Assembly (NCBI GenBank): GCA_007134735.1 | Contig: SLKG01000060.1 | Span: forward strand, 1-55,277 | Length of the DNA stretch: 55,277 nt | Reading direction: 5' to 3' | Origin: Kiritimatiellia bacterium | GTDB taxonomy: Bacteria > Verrucomicrobiota > Kiritimatiellia > SLAD01 | Shown: positions 17,754 to 24,831 of the stretch, piece by piece | Position numbering within the stretch: position 1 is the stretch's first letter | Layout: each line of letters starts with the position of its first letter | Position numbers and translations under genes: made by a program | Notes under the pieces: model-generated | The model's database searches: none | Told to the model about the DNA's origin: nothing | Seen by the model: the letters and a program-made list of their open reading frames with translations, nothing else

Positions 17754-18695
17754 TCAGTCCTGCTCCAACCGTTCCAACACCTCGGCGTTGGCCGAACGCG
17801 CACGCGTATCGATGACCCGGATCCGCACACGATCACCGGGCTGTGTATCCGGCACAAAAACGACAAACCCGTCGATACGCGCCACGCCGTCCACTTCCGG
17901 ATTCCGGCGATCCGGCTCCGTGACCGTCACCTCGTGCTCCTCGCCGATCGTAACCGGTGTTTCGCGCACGGGCCGCGGCGCCTCTTCCGGCGCAACAGGC
18001 GCGTCGAAAGGCTCGTCCGATTTCGATACCACCTCCGCACGGGCGAAGCGTTCAAGATCGTCGACAATGACGAATTCCACGTGCTCGCCCAGTTCGGCGC
18101 CCTCCACAAATACCACCTTGCCCTCTACCCGCACGATGCCGTCGCCGTCACGCCCCATATCCGTCACGGTCCCGCGATAGACCCGGCCCAATTCGGTTAC
18201 CGATGGTTCCCGCGTTCGTTCAGGACGATCGGGCCGCCGGGGACGACGATCCGGAACCGGTACGCCGCTTTCCAGCCGCTCAATCAATACGGCATCGGCC
18301 GTGGAGCGCCTCAGACGGCTCACCTCGGCAATCACCACATCGCCCCGTTGCGTGTCCGGCACAAAGGTCACCAGGCCCCCGATCCGGGCGATGCCCGACG
18401 CGCCTTCCCGCGCCTCGTCCTCAATCAACACCTTGTACCGGTATCCCTCCCGGGCTTGAACATCCGGGTCGTCCACGGCATCGATCACCTGCCATATGTT
18501 CACATCAACTTCCCGTGGAGCGGGGGCTTCAATCAACTCGATGATTCTTTCCTGATGCGTGTCGCCGGGGCGCAACGCCAGGTACGCCACCACACCGACA
18601 GCCGCCAGGCAGATTACCAACAGGAGCAACAAAGTGTTGCGGGACAGAAAATCGGATTTCGGGGGCGTTGATTCGGGTTGGGGCTGGTCATTCAT
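17754..18695 (-). CDS. Membrane-anchored protein with three TRAM domains
   Basis: 313 aa. A cytoplasmic Pro-rich leader is followed by one transmembrane helix (TLLLLLVICLAAVGVVAYLAL, about 23-43). Three TRAM-type beta-barrels then follow at about 80-140, 168-228 and 246-308. Each has the core G-A-R-I-x-G-x-V-x-F-V-P-D-T-Q/G-x-x-G-D-x-V, for example GVARIDGFVVFVPDTQPGD. TRAM domains normally bind tRNA or other RNA as part of modification enzymes such as MiaB or RlmD; no catalytic partner domain is present here. The second ATG (18695) has GGAG at 7 nt. It lies 33 nt upstream of the NERD gene and heads the cluster ending in comEC. Confidence 0.85.
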   Translation of the reverse strand: MNDQPQPESTPPKSDFLSRNTLLLLLVICLAAVGVVAYLALRPGDTHQERIIELIEAPAPREVDVNIWQVIDAVDDPDVQAREGYRYKVLIEDEAREGASGIARIGGLVTFVPDTQRGDVVIAEVSRLRRSTADAVLIERLESGVPVPDRRPRRPDRPERTREPSVTELGRVYRGTVTDMGRDGDGIVRVEGKVVFVEGAELGEHVEFVIVDDLERFARAEVVSKSDEPFDAPVAPEEAPRPVRETPVTIGEEHEVTVTEPDRRNPEVDGVARIDGFVVFVPDTQPGDRVRIRVIDTRARSANAEVLERLEQD

Positions 18696-18860
18696 CATGC
18701 CTCTCCGGATAGGGTTCGGGTTGTCTGTACGGTTATATGGTCTGTTATGTATACGCTACGTTCGGCCCGGACTCAATCCCAAAGCGGGATTCAGGCAGGC
18801 CCTGTGGAACGCAGGGAGCGCGCTTGCGCGCGAGGCCCGGGATGTGCGGTAACGAAATTC

Positions 18861-18900
18861 AACATCCAACAGCCAACAAGGAATATCCAATATCCAAGGA
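18861..18900. repeat. Copy of the 'atatccaac...caaggaat' dispersed repeat
   Basis: AACATCCAACAGCCAACAAG followed by GAATATCCAATATCC. Closely related copies occur at 38459, 45849 and, inverted, at 45898. It lies in the 230-nt gap between the TRAM and aldo/keto reductase genes, which otherwise holds no gene that I can see. Confidence 0.8.
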
Positions 18901-18924
18901 AATCCGATGGATGTTGGGTGTTCC

Positions 18925-19884
18925 TCAGGAATCCTCCAGCAACACTTCGATTTCAGCAAGATCCTTGTCGGGAACGGCGATTTCCGCCGCGGGGGCGATA
19001 CCCCGGATCTGGTCGGGACGACGCGCGCCGACAATGGCGGCGGTGACCTCCGGACGGCGCAGAACCCACGCCACGGCCAACTGCGCTAGCGTGATGCCGA
19101 GCCGTTCGGCAATCGGTTTGAGCCTTTTGACTTTACCCAGGATCCGCGAAAACTCCGGTTCCCGGAACATGGAATCGCGTGTCTTGCGATGATCCGTTTC
19201 GTCCATGGCGTCCACGTAGGCACGATCGATTTTCCCCGTCAGCAATCCCTTCTGCAACGGGCTGTACGCGATCACCCCGATATCGTGTTCCGCGCAATAG
19301 GCGAGCTGTTCCTTCTCCACGTCCCGTTCCAGCATGCTGTAGGGCGGTTGCAGCGAGGCAACCGGATGAATCTTTCGTGCGCGCTCCATCTGTTCGACGG
19401 AGAAATTGGAGACCCCGCCGTAACGCACCTTGCCTTCCCGGATCAGTTCCGCAATGGCGCTCCACCCCTCCTCGATTTCCTCATCGGGCCGTGGCCAGTG
19501 AATCTGGTAGAGGTCGATTGTTTCCACGCCGAGTCGTTTCAGGCTCGCTTCGCATTCCGCCCGTACGCTGTCGGCCTTGAGTGAAAAATACGTCTTACGG
19601 CTTTGTTCATCCCAACGGATGCCGCACTTGGTGGCCACGAATGGTCGCTCCGGCATGGCTTTCAAGAGGCGGCCCAGCACCTCCTCGGCGTGCCCCAATC
19701 CGTACACGGCCGCCGTATCGATCCAGTTGATACCCGAATCCAGCGCGGCCTGGACGGCGTGACTCGATTCACGGTCGTCCTGCGCGCCCCAGCCGAATGC
19801 CCAGTGACCGCCCCCGTGCGCCCAGGTCCCCAGGCCGATAGCTGTCAGCGGCTCTCCGGTATATCCCAAGGTGCGTGTCTGCAT
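18925..19884 (-). CDS. Aldo/keto reductase
   Basis: 319 aa, the normal family length for an NADPH-dependent (alpha/beta)8-barrel oxidoreductase. The catalytic tetrad is visible: Asp in NWIDTAAVYG, Tyr in the same motif, Lys in FVATKCGIRW and His in LYQIHWPRP. The C-terminal cofactor-binding stretch TAAIVGARRPDQIRG is intact. The start has a strong GGAGGAG upstream. It resembles the YghZ/tas-like AKR subgroup acting on small aldehydes or sugars; the substrate is unknown. It is separated from hisC by about 120 nt with a hairpin and is probably an independent unit. Confidence 0.93.
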   Translation of the reverse strand: MQTRTLGYTGEPLTAIGLGTWAHGGGHWAFGWGAQDDRESSHAVQAALDSGINWIDTAAVYGLGHAEEVLGRLLKAMPERPFVATKCGIRWDEQSRKTYFSLKADSVRAECEASLKRLGVETIDLYQIHWPRPDEEIEEGWSAIAELIREGKVRYGGVSNFSVEQMERARKIHPVASLQPPYSMLERDVEKEQLAYCAEHDIGVIAYSPLQKGLLTGKIDRAYVDAMDETDHRKTRDSMFREPEFSRILGKVKRLKPIAERLGITLAQLAVAWVLRRPEVTAAIVGARRPDQIRGIAPAAEIAVPDKDLAEIEVLLEDS

Positions 19885-19937
19885 GATGATCTCCTCCCTC
19901 CACCATTTTTTAAAAAACAGGGAATGTCGAAGACAAT

Positions 19938-19963
19938 GCCGCCTTCAATACTTGCGAAGGCGG
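19938..19963. terminator. Hairpin downstream of hisC
   Basis: CCGCCTTC and GAAGGCGG form a perfect 8-bp stem with a 9-nt loop in the gap after hisC. The nearest T-runs are 20 nt away on either side, so termination is possible but not certain. Confidence 0.35.
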
Positions 19964-20002
19964 GGTCGGGCTTGCCCACATTAAAAAAACCTCTCCGATT
20001 CA

Positions 20003-21058
20003 TCAAAGATGATGCATGCCGATTTGATCAATAGCCTGAAGAAGCCGATCCATTTCGACATCGGATCCAATGCTGATGCGCAGGTAATCGCCGGTGCGCA
20101 GACCGGGAAAGTGCCGCACGATAATTCCTCCCGAGCGCAACGTTTCAAACAGCTCTTGCGCCCCGATGCCCGGCGGTTTTACCCAGAGGAAATTCGCTTC
20201 CGACGGAAATACCGTGAATCCCCGCTTGCGCAATGCGTTCGCCGTGTGCTCGCGTGTGGCCTTGATCCGATCGGATATCCCGCGCATGTATTCCGGGTCG
20301 GACAACGCGGCGCGGGCGATCTCCTGCGCCAGCCGGTCCACGTTGTAGATGTCCTTGATCTTGTTCAACGCCTCAATCAACGGACGCGGACCCACGGCGT
20401 AGCCCAACCGGATTCCGGCCAGTGAATACGACTTCGACAACGTGCGCGTTACAAGCACACGGTCCAAAGTCGTCGCGAGGTCTATGGCGTCTTCCCGCGC
20501 GAAATCCACGTAGGCCTCGTCCATCACCACCACGCCCGGAAACGTCTTGCAGAATTTCTCGATTACCGGTTTCGGGTACTGGATGCCGGTCGGCGCGTTG
20601 GGCGAGGTGATGAAGAACAGCGATGCGGCATACGAGTCCGGCATGGCCCACTCGAAATCCGGGCCGAGCTCCACCGGCCGGGTTTCGACCTCCTCGATCG
20701 CACACAACACCGGGTACAGCGAATACGAAGGATCGAAATACCCGACCGATCCCCCGCCCCGCTCGACGAACGCCCGGATACACAAAGCCAGGATCTCGTC
20801 CGAACCGTTGCCAACGATCACCTGTTCCGGTTCACACCGGTGCAATTGCGCAACGACCTCGCGCACGCCGCGGCTGGTGGGATCCGGATACAACCGAAGC
20901 GATTCCGTCGCGGCGCGGGCCAACACCTCCGCCACGCACGGAGACGGCGGATACGGATTCTCGTTCGTGTTCAGCTTGATGACCTCCGCACCGAAGGGTT
21001 GCTCGCCGGGTACATAGGCGGACAAGGACTGCACGGATTTCTTGATAAATTCGTTCAT
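20003..21058 (-). CDS. hisC: Histidinol-phosphate aminotransferase
   Basis: 351 aa fold-type I PLP aminotransferase converting imidazole-acetol phosphate to L-histidinol phosphate. Visible features are the N-terminal KLNTNENPYPPSP, the cofactor loop GNGSDEIL, the Asp/Tyr pair in VVMDEAYVDFA, the Schiff-base Lys in RTLSKSYSLAGIRLGYAVG and the Arg in DYLRISIG. I start at MNEFIKKSV with AGGGGATC upstream; the track's 66 extra residues read through a repeat. hisD lies upstream on the same strand, but a 309-nt repeat-filled gap separates them. Confidence 0.96.
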   Translation of the reverse strand: MNEFIKKSVQSLSAYVPGEQPFGAEVIKLNTNENPYPPSPCVAEVLARAATESLRLYPDPTSRGVREVVAQLHRCEPEQVIVGNGSDEILALCIRAFVERGGGSVGYFDPSYSLYPVLCAIEEVETRPVELGPDFEWAMPDSYAASLFFITSPNAPTGIQYPKPVIEKFCKTFPGVVVMDEAYVDFAREDAIDLATTLDRVLVTRTLSKSYSLAGIRLGYAVGPRPLIEALNKIKDIYNVDRLAQEIARAALSDPEYMRGISDRIKATREHTANALRKRGFTVFPSEANFLWVKPPGIGAQELFETLRSGGIIVRHFPGLRTGDYLRISIGSDVEMDRLLQAIDQIGMHHL

Positions 21059-21367
21059 GATCCCCTGCGTTCGAGCTTCGTGGCGCGCGGGCGCCTTTCC
21101 CGGGAACGCCGAGCCCCAGCTCGGCCTGTTGCACACGGCGCGCCCTGCGAAACAGCCAACCCGTGTTACCTGATCCTGCTCCCTGCTGGAGCAGGGAGCT
21201 ACAAAGATTCGCCGGATAGCAGCCGGAGATGCCTCGACTGCGCGCGGCATGACCACTTTTCTCTTTTCGAGTTAAAAAAACCAACCCCGCGATTCGATCC
21301 ACGGGCGTCGCTTGCGACGCCCGTGATAGTGACCGCCTTTCCCGGGAACGCCTAACCCCGGCCCGGC
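21059..21367. repeat. Repeat-filled gap between hisD and hisC
   Basis: No gene is visible. At about 21089 there is the phrase CCCGGGAACGCC followed by the hairpin GCCGAGC-CCCA-GCTCGGC. A second truncated copy lies at about 21335 (CCCGGGAACGCCTAACCCC). Related hairpins are found at 30380 and 30500. A separate perfect dyad, CTCCCTGCT-GGAGCAGGGAG-like, occurs at about 21180-21200. Confidence 0.65.
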
Positions 21368-22696
21368 TCACCGCCGGTCGAACCGGATCGACGCCGAGCG
21401 GGCGTGGGCATCCAGCCCTTCCACCCGGCCGAACGCCTCGATGACCGGCAGGGTTTCCTTCAAATCGGCGCTGGTGAACAACATCACGCTCATCCGCTTC
21501 CGGAAATCATCCACCGACAGCCCGGAAAACATGGCCGCGGTGCCGCCGGTCGGCAGGACGTGACTGGGGCCGGCGGCAAAGTCGCCCACGCTCTCCGGTG
21601 TCCACGGTCCGACGAAAACGGCGCCGGCCGCCCGCACCTTCTTGAGCCAAGCACGCGGTTCGCGCACCATCAGTTCCAGGTGCTCGGGCGCGAATTCGTT
21701 GATCAGGTCCATCCCTGCTTCCAATGTTTCCGCCGCCACCAGAAGCGTGCCGCGATGAAGCACTTCGTACACGGGCCCCTGACGGTCCAGGTACTCGGCC
21801 TGTTTCAACAACTCCTTCCGCACCGCTTCGGCCAATCGCATGGAGGACGTCACAAGGAGCGCTTTCTCCTGGCCCGTTCCGTGTTCGGCCTGCGACAATA
21901 AATCCGCCGCGACATGGGCGGGCGAAACGGAATCGTCGGCAAAGATCGCAATCTCACTGGGTCCGGCCACCATGTCAAGGGCTACACGCCCGTATACCAG
22001 CCGCTTGGCGGCGGTAACGTAGGGCCCGCCGGGTCCGACGATTTTCTGCACCCGCGGCACGGTTTTGGTCCCGTACGCCATGGCGCCGATCGCCTGTATG
22101 CCGCCTATGCGATAAATCTCCGTCGCGCCGGCCAAATCCAGCGCGTACAACAAGTACGGGTTGACCCGTCCGTTTTTGCCCGCCGGGGTACAGGCCACGA
22201 TTTCCGGCACTTCCGCCACACGGGCCAACCCCACGGTCATCAGGGCGGTGGATACCAGCGGCGCCGCGCCCCCGGGAATATACGCCCCGACACGTTCAAT
22301 CGGGACAAACCGTTCGCCGATCTGCCCGCCTTTCGGGCTGGAAATTGACCAGTCACGACGCATGGCCGCGCGGCTGAACCGAATGATCCGTTGCAGGGCT
22401 TCTCCCGCAGCCAGGCGGAACTCGCGATCCACCTGTTCACGCGCCGTCTGGATCTCCTCGCTCGATACCGCCAGCTTGGAGGCCGTGAGTTTAACCCCGT
22501 CATATTCCCGGATGTACCGAAGTACCGCCGTATTGCCCTTCCGGCGGATGTCGTCCAGGACGCGTTGCGCCACTTCCTCGGCTTTGGGGTCCACCGCGGG
22601 GCGCTTCAAGAACCGGGTTAGTACCGGCACGGAACGGTCCGGCGACCAGCTGATCAGCCGGATATCGGGTTGCTTGGTTCTGCTTGTGGCGTTCAC
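21368..22696 (-). CDS. hisD: Histidinol dehydrogenase
   Basis: 442 aa zinc- and NAD-dependent enzyme that oxidises histidinol to histidine. Family blocks present are ERVGAYIPGGAAPLVSTALM, GGIQAIGAMAYGT, IVGPGGPYVTAAKRLVYG, PSEIAIFADDSVSPAHVAADLLSQAEHG and the C-terminal zinc/active-site stretch FAPEHLELM. The start codon is GTG, 10 nt after the stop of the zinc-ribbon gene, so it is probably the tail of the ExbB/ExbD/TonB-like operon. Other his genes are not in this window. Confidence 0.97.
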   Translation of the reverse strand: MNATSRTKQPDIRLISWSPDRSVPVLTRFLKRPAVDPKAEEVAQRVLDDIRRKGNTAVLRYIREYDGVKLTASKLAVSSEEIQTAREQVDREFRLAAGEALQRIIRFSRAAMRRDWSISSPKGGQIGERFVPIERVGAYIPGGAAPLVSTALMTVGLARVAEVPEIVACTPAGKNGRVNPYLLYALDLAGATEIYRIGGIQAIGAMAYGTKTVPRVQKIVGPGGPYVTAAKRLVYGRVALDMVAGPSEIAIFADDSVSPAHVAADLLSQAEHGTGQEKALLVTSSMRLAEAVRKELLKQAEYLDRQGPVYEVLHRGTLLVAAETLEAGMDLINEFAPEHLELMVREPRAWLKKVRAAGAVFVGPWTPESVGDFAAGPSHVLPTGGTAAMFSGLSVDDFRKRMSVMLFTSADLKETLPVIEAFGRVEGLDAHARSASIRFDRR

Positions 22697-22706
22697 TGAT
22701 TTCTCT

Positions 22707-22937
22707 TTATGTTTTTACGGCTTCGTTCAGACATCCGCACCGGGAACACCGCGCCAACGGGACGTCCCGGGCATCCAGGTAAACAAATTCACAAACCTGA
22801 CACCGGTAAATGCGTCTTCGGCCAGGTGTCCACCGGGCGGCTTGTTCGCGCATCAGGTAGTATAGCCAGCACACGCCGATGATCACAAGGTGGAATGCCA
22901 TGGGGATCAGAATCAGCGCCGGAAAGGATACCTCCAT
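22707..22937 (-). CDS. Small membrane protein with a C-terminal zinc ribbon (76 aa)
   Basis: One N-terminal transmembrane helix (FPALILIPMAFHLVIIGVCWLYYLM) is followed by a rubredoxin-like zinc ribbon with two CxxC knuckles (YRCQVCEF and ARCSRCGC). The ATG overlaps the preceding stop (TGATG), and GGGAGG sits upstream. The family is unknown to me. Its place between the TonB-like gene and hisD, with coupling to the former, suggests it belongs to the ExbBD/TonB-like membrane system. Confidence 0.75.
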   Translation of the reverse strand: MEVSFPALILIPMAFHLVIIGVCWLYYLMREQAARWTPGRRRIYRCQVCEFVYLDARDVPLARCSRCGCLNEAVKT

Positions 22938-23728
22938 CACGGAACCTCCCGTCGGTCGCGCGGCATTCCTTCCGGCATGACCGCATAGATTCGCAGGCGC
23001 CCGGAAACAGGCGCTTCGCCGTAATGCACCCGCCAGGCATAGAGACTGCGGGATAGTTCCTGGTTGATCCGCTCAAGATCGGCGCGCCGCTCCAGCAGAA
23101 CCCGGTTCACCACGCCCCGTTCATCCGTTGAAAGAAAGACCTCCACTTCCCAGGAGGCCGTGGTCTCCTCCACCAGGCGCTCCGGCAAGGGACGCTTTTC
23201 AAACAGGTCTTCCCGAAGACCCTCTCCAAATTCCATGCGTAGCACGGGTTCATGCGGTTCCGGAAATCCATCGAACACCGATCGCGTAACGGGCCGAAGA
23301 CTCGGGCCTTCATACCGGACGCGCACATCTTCCGGCGGCCCCCCCCCCGTTACGGCCGGTTCGTCCGGCCGGGCGAACACCGGACTTTTCAAGGTCATGG
23401 AAATATCGAGCGGGGGTTGAATGGGCGGCCGCAACCCGGCGCCCCGGATCAACAGGGGACGACTGAACCCCAGCGGAGAGGGCAAGGCAAAAAGCACGGG
23501 AGAGCGAAATGCGAGCGGATCTTCCGCCGCCGCTTCCTCGATGAGTTCCACCGGCGGCAACGTCCAAAGACTCACCTGCGCCTGCGGAATCCTGGTTTCC
23601 GGGGTGAAATATTCCGGGGCGGAGGCGGTCAAACCGATCCACCAGATTCCGTGAAACAAAAGAGCCAGGACCAGGGCCGAAATCCATACCCGGCCGGAGG
23701 GCTTGTCCTGTGTACGACCGCGCCTCAT
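22937..23728 (-). CDS. TonB-like energy-transducer protein, unknown partner
   Basis: 263 aa. One N-terminal helix (VWISALVLALLFHGIWWIGL) is followed by a Pro-rich periplasmic spacer (about 40-190). The C-terminal domain of about 70 residues (WEVEVFLSTDERGVVNRVLLE...) resembles the TonB C-terminal fold. Gene order (TPR, ExbB, ExbD, this gene) matches Tol/Ton-type motors, which use the proton gradient to act on the outer membrane. The C-terminal domain is divergent, so it could instead serve a TolA-like or a lineage-specific role. It overlaps exbD by four bases. Confidence 0.7.
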   Translation of the reverse strand: MRRGRTQDKPSGRVWISALVLALLFHGIWWIGLTASAPEYFTPETRIPQAQVSLWTLPPVELIEEAAAEDPLAFRSPVLFALPSPLGFSRPLLIRGAGLRPPIQPPLDISMTLKSPVFARPDEPAVTGGGPPEDVRVRYEGPSLRPVTRSVFDGFPEPHEPVLRMEFGEGLREDLFEKRPLPERLVEETTASWEVEVFLSTDERGVVNRVLLERRADLERINQELSRSLYAWRVHYGEAPVSGRLRIYAVMPEGMPRDRREVP

Positions 23729-24210
23729 GGACCATTCTCCGGCATTTCGGAAATTCCGCGCGTCGCCATGGCGACCTCCTCCACGCCGGCATCCATCGCC
23801 ATGCTGAAAATCCGCAGGATCGTACCGTGATCCACCCGCTGATCGGCCTCAATGATAATCGAGATCCCGGGGCGAACCGCGGCCGCCCGGACCATTCGTT
23901 CGCGTAACCCCTCCACGGTCGTCCGCTCATCGTCAAAAAATACAAAGCCTTCCCGGCAGATCGTGACGACCATGGCATCGGAACGAACGCCGGAAACAAA
24001 GGGGGATTCGGGCAAATCCACATAGACCCCGGGCTTCAGCACGTGCCAGGAATTCATGATCACGAACAGGAGGAGGATCAGTACCAGGTCCGCCAGGGGA
24101 ACCGCGCTGACCACGCCCCGCGCATAGCGCAGCCGTGTCCGGTAGCGGCGCTTGAGAAAGCTGAGCTGATCATGAATGGCGATATCCGCTTGCTCAGGCA
24201 TAGGGATCAT
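23725..24210 (-). CDS. ExbD/TolR-family biopolymer transport protein
   Basis: 161 aa. A single transmembrane helix carries the proton-conducting aspartate (AVPLADLVLILLLFVIM), followed by a periplasmic ExbD/TolR domain (VYVDLPESPF; ISIIIEADQRVDHGTILRIFSMAMDAGV). It overlaps the end of exbB by 17 nt and the TonB-like gene by 4 nt. Together with ExbB it should form the inner-membrane stator energising the neighbouring transducer. Confidence 0.93.
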   Translation of the reverse strand: MIPMPEQADIAIHDQLSFLKRRYRTRLRYARGVVSAVPLADLVLILLLFVIMNSWHVLKPGVYVDLPESPFVSGVRSDAMVVTICREGFVFFDDERTTVEGLRERMVRAAAVRPGISIIIEADQRVDHGTILRIFSMAMDAGVEEVAMATRGISEMPENGP

Positions 24211-24829
24211 TTTCCTTCCGCGGCAATTGACGTGTTAAGAATTTGAGGATTTCCGCCGAGGCATGTTCCATTTCCAGCATAATGGATTCGACGCGCCCCA
24301 CCAGGAAGTTATAGGCCACATAGGCCGGGATCGCAACGGCCAGACCCGCCCCGGTGGTAATCAGCGCCTCCCACATTCCTCCCGCCAGGTCGCCGGCATG
24401 AATAAGGGGGGCTTTCTCCTGGAACACGATGAAGGCCTGGATCAACCCCAGAATGGTGCCCAACAAACCCAGCAGGGGCGCGATCTGGGCGATAGTGGCT
24501 AAAATGGGCAGATTCCGCTCCAGCCGCGGAACTTCGGCCAAACCGGCCTCCTGGAGCGCTCGATGCAATTCCTCGGGATCGGCCTCCTGTTTTAATATCG
24601 CCGCCCGCACCATATGCGCCACCGGACCGGGCGTGTCCTCGCAAATACTGACCGCCTCCACAATATTGCGGCGCTTCAGCACGTTATAGATCCCCTCCAA
24701 AAAATCATCCGAATTGATCTGCGCGCGATGCAGATGAAACAACCGCTCCAGAAAGATCACCAAGGCGGCCACACTGGCCGCCACGATAATCCACATAACC
24801 GGTCCGCCCTTTTGAATCAGTTCAAGCAT
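24194..24829 (-). CDS. ExbB/TolQ/MotA-family proton channel protein
   Basis: 211 aa. Three transmembrane helices are spaced as in ExbB: one at the N-terminus (VMWIIVAASVAALVIFLERLFHL) and two in the C-terminal MotA/TolQ/ExbB domain (IAPLLGLLGTILGLIQAF; GLAVAIPAYVAYNFLV), with the typical LLGLLGTILG motif. I start at the ATG with AAGGA 7 nt upstream rather than the TTG in the track. It forms the motor pair with the downstream exbD; the TPR gene immediately upstream probably works in the same system. Confidence 0.94.
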   Translation of the reverse strand: MLELIQKGGPVMWIIVAASVAALVIFLERLFHLHRAQINSDDFLEGIYNVLKRRNIVEAVSICEDTPGPVAHMVRAAILKQEADPEELHRALQEAGLAEVPRLERNLPILATIAQIAPLLGLLGTILGLIQAFIVFQEKAPLIHAGDLAGGMWEALITTGAGLAVAIPAYVAYNFLVGRVESIMLEMEHASAEILKFLTRQLPRKENDPYA

Positions 24830-24831
24830 GA

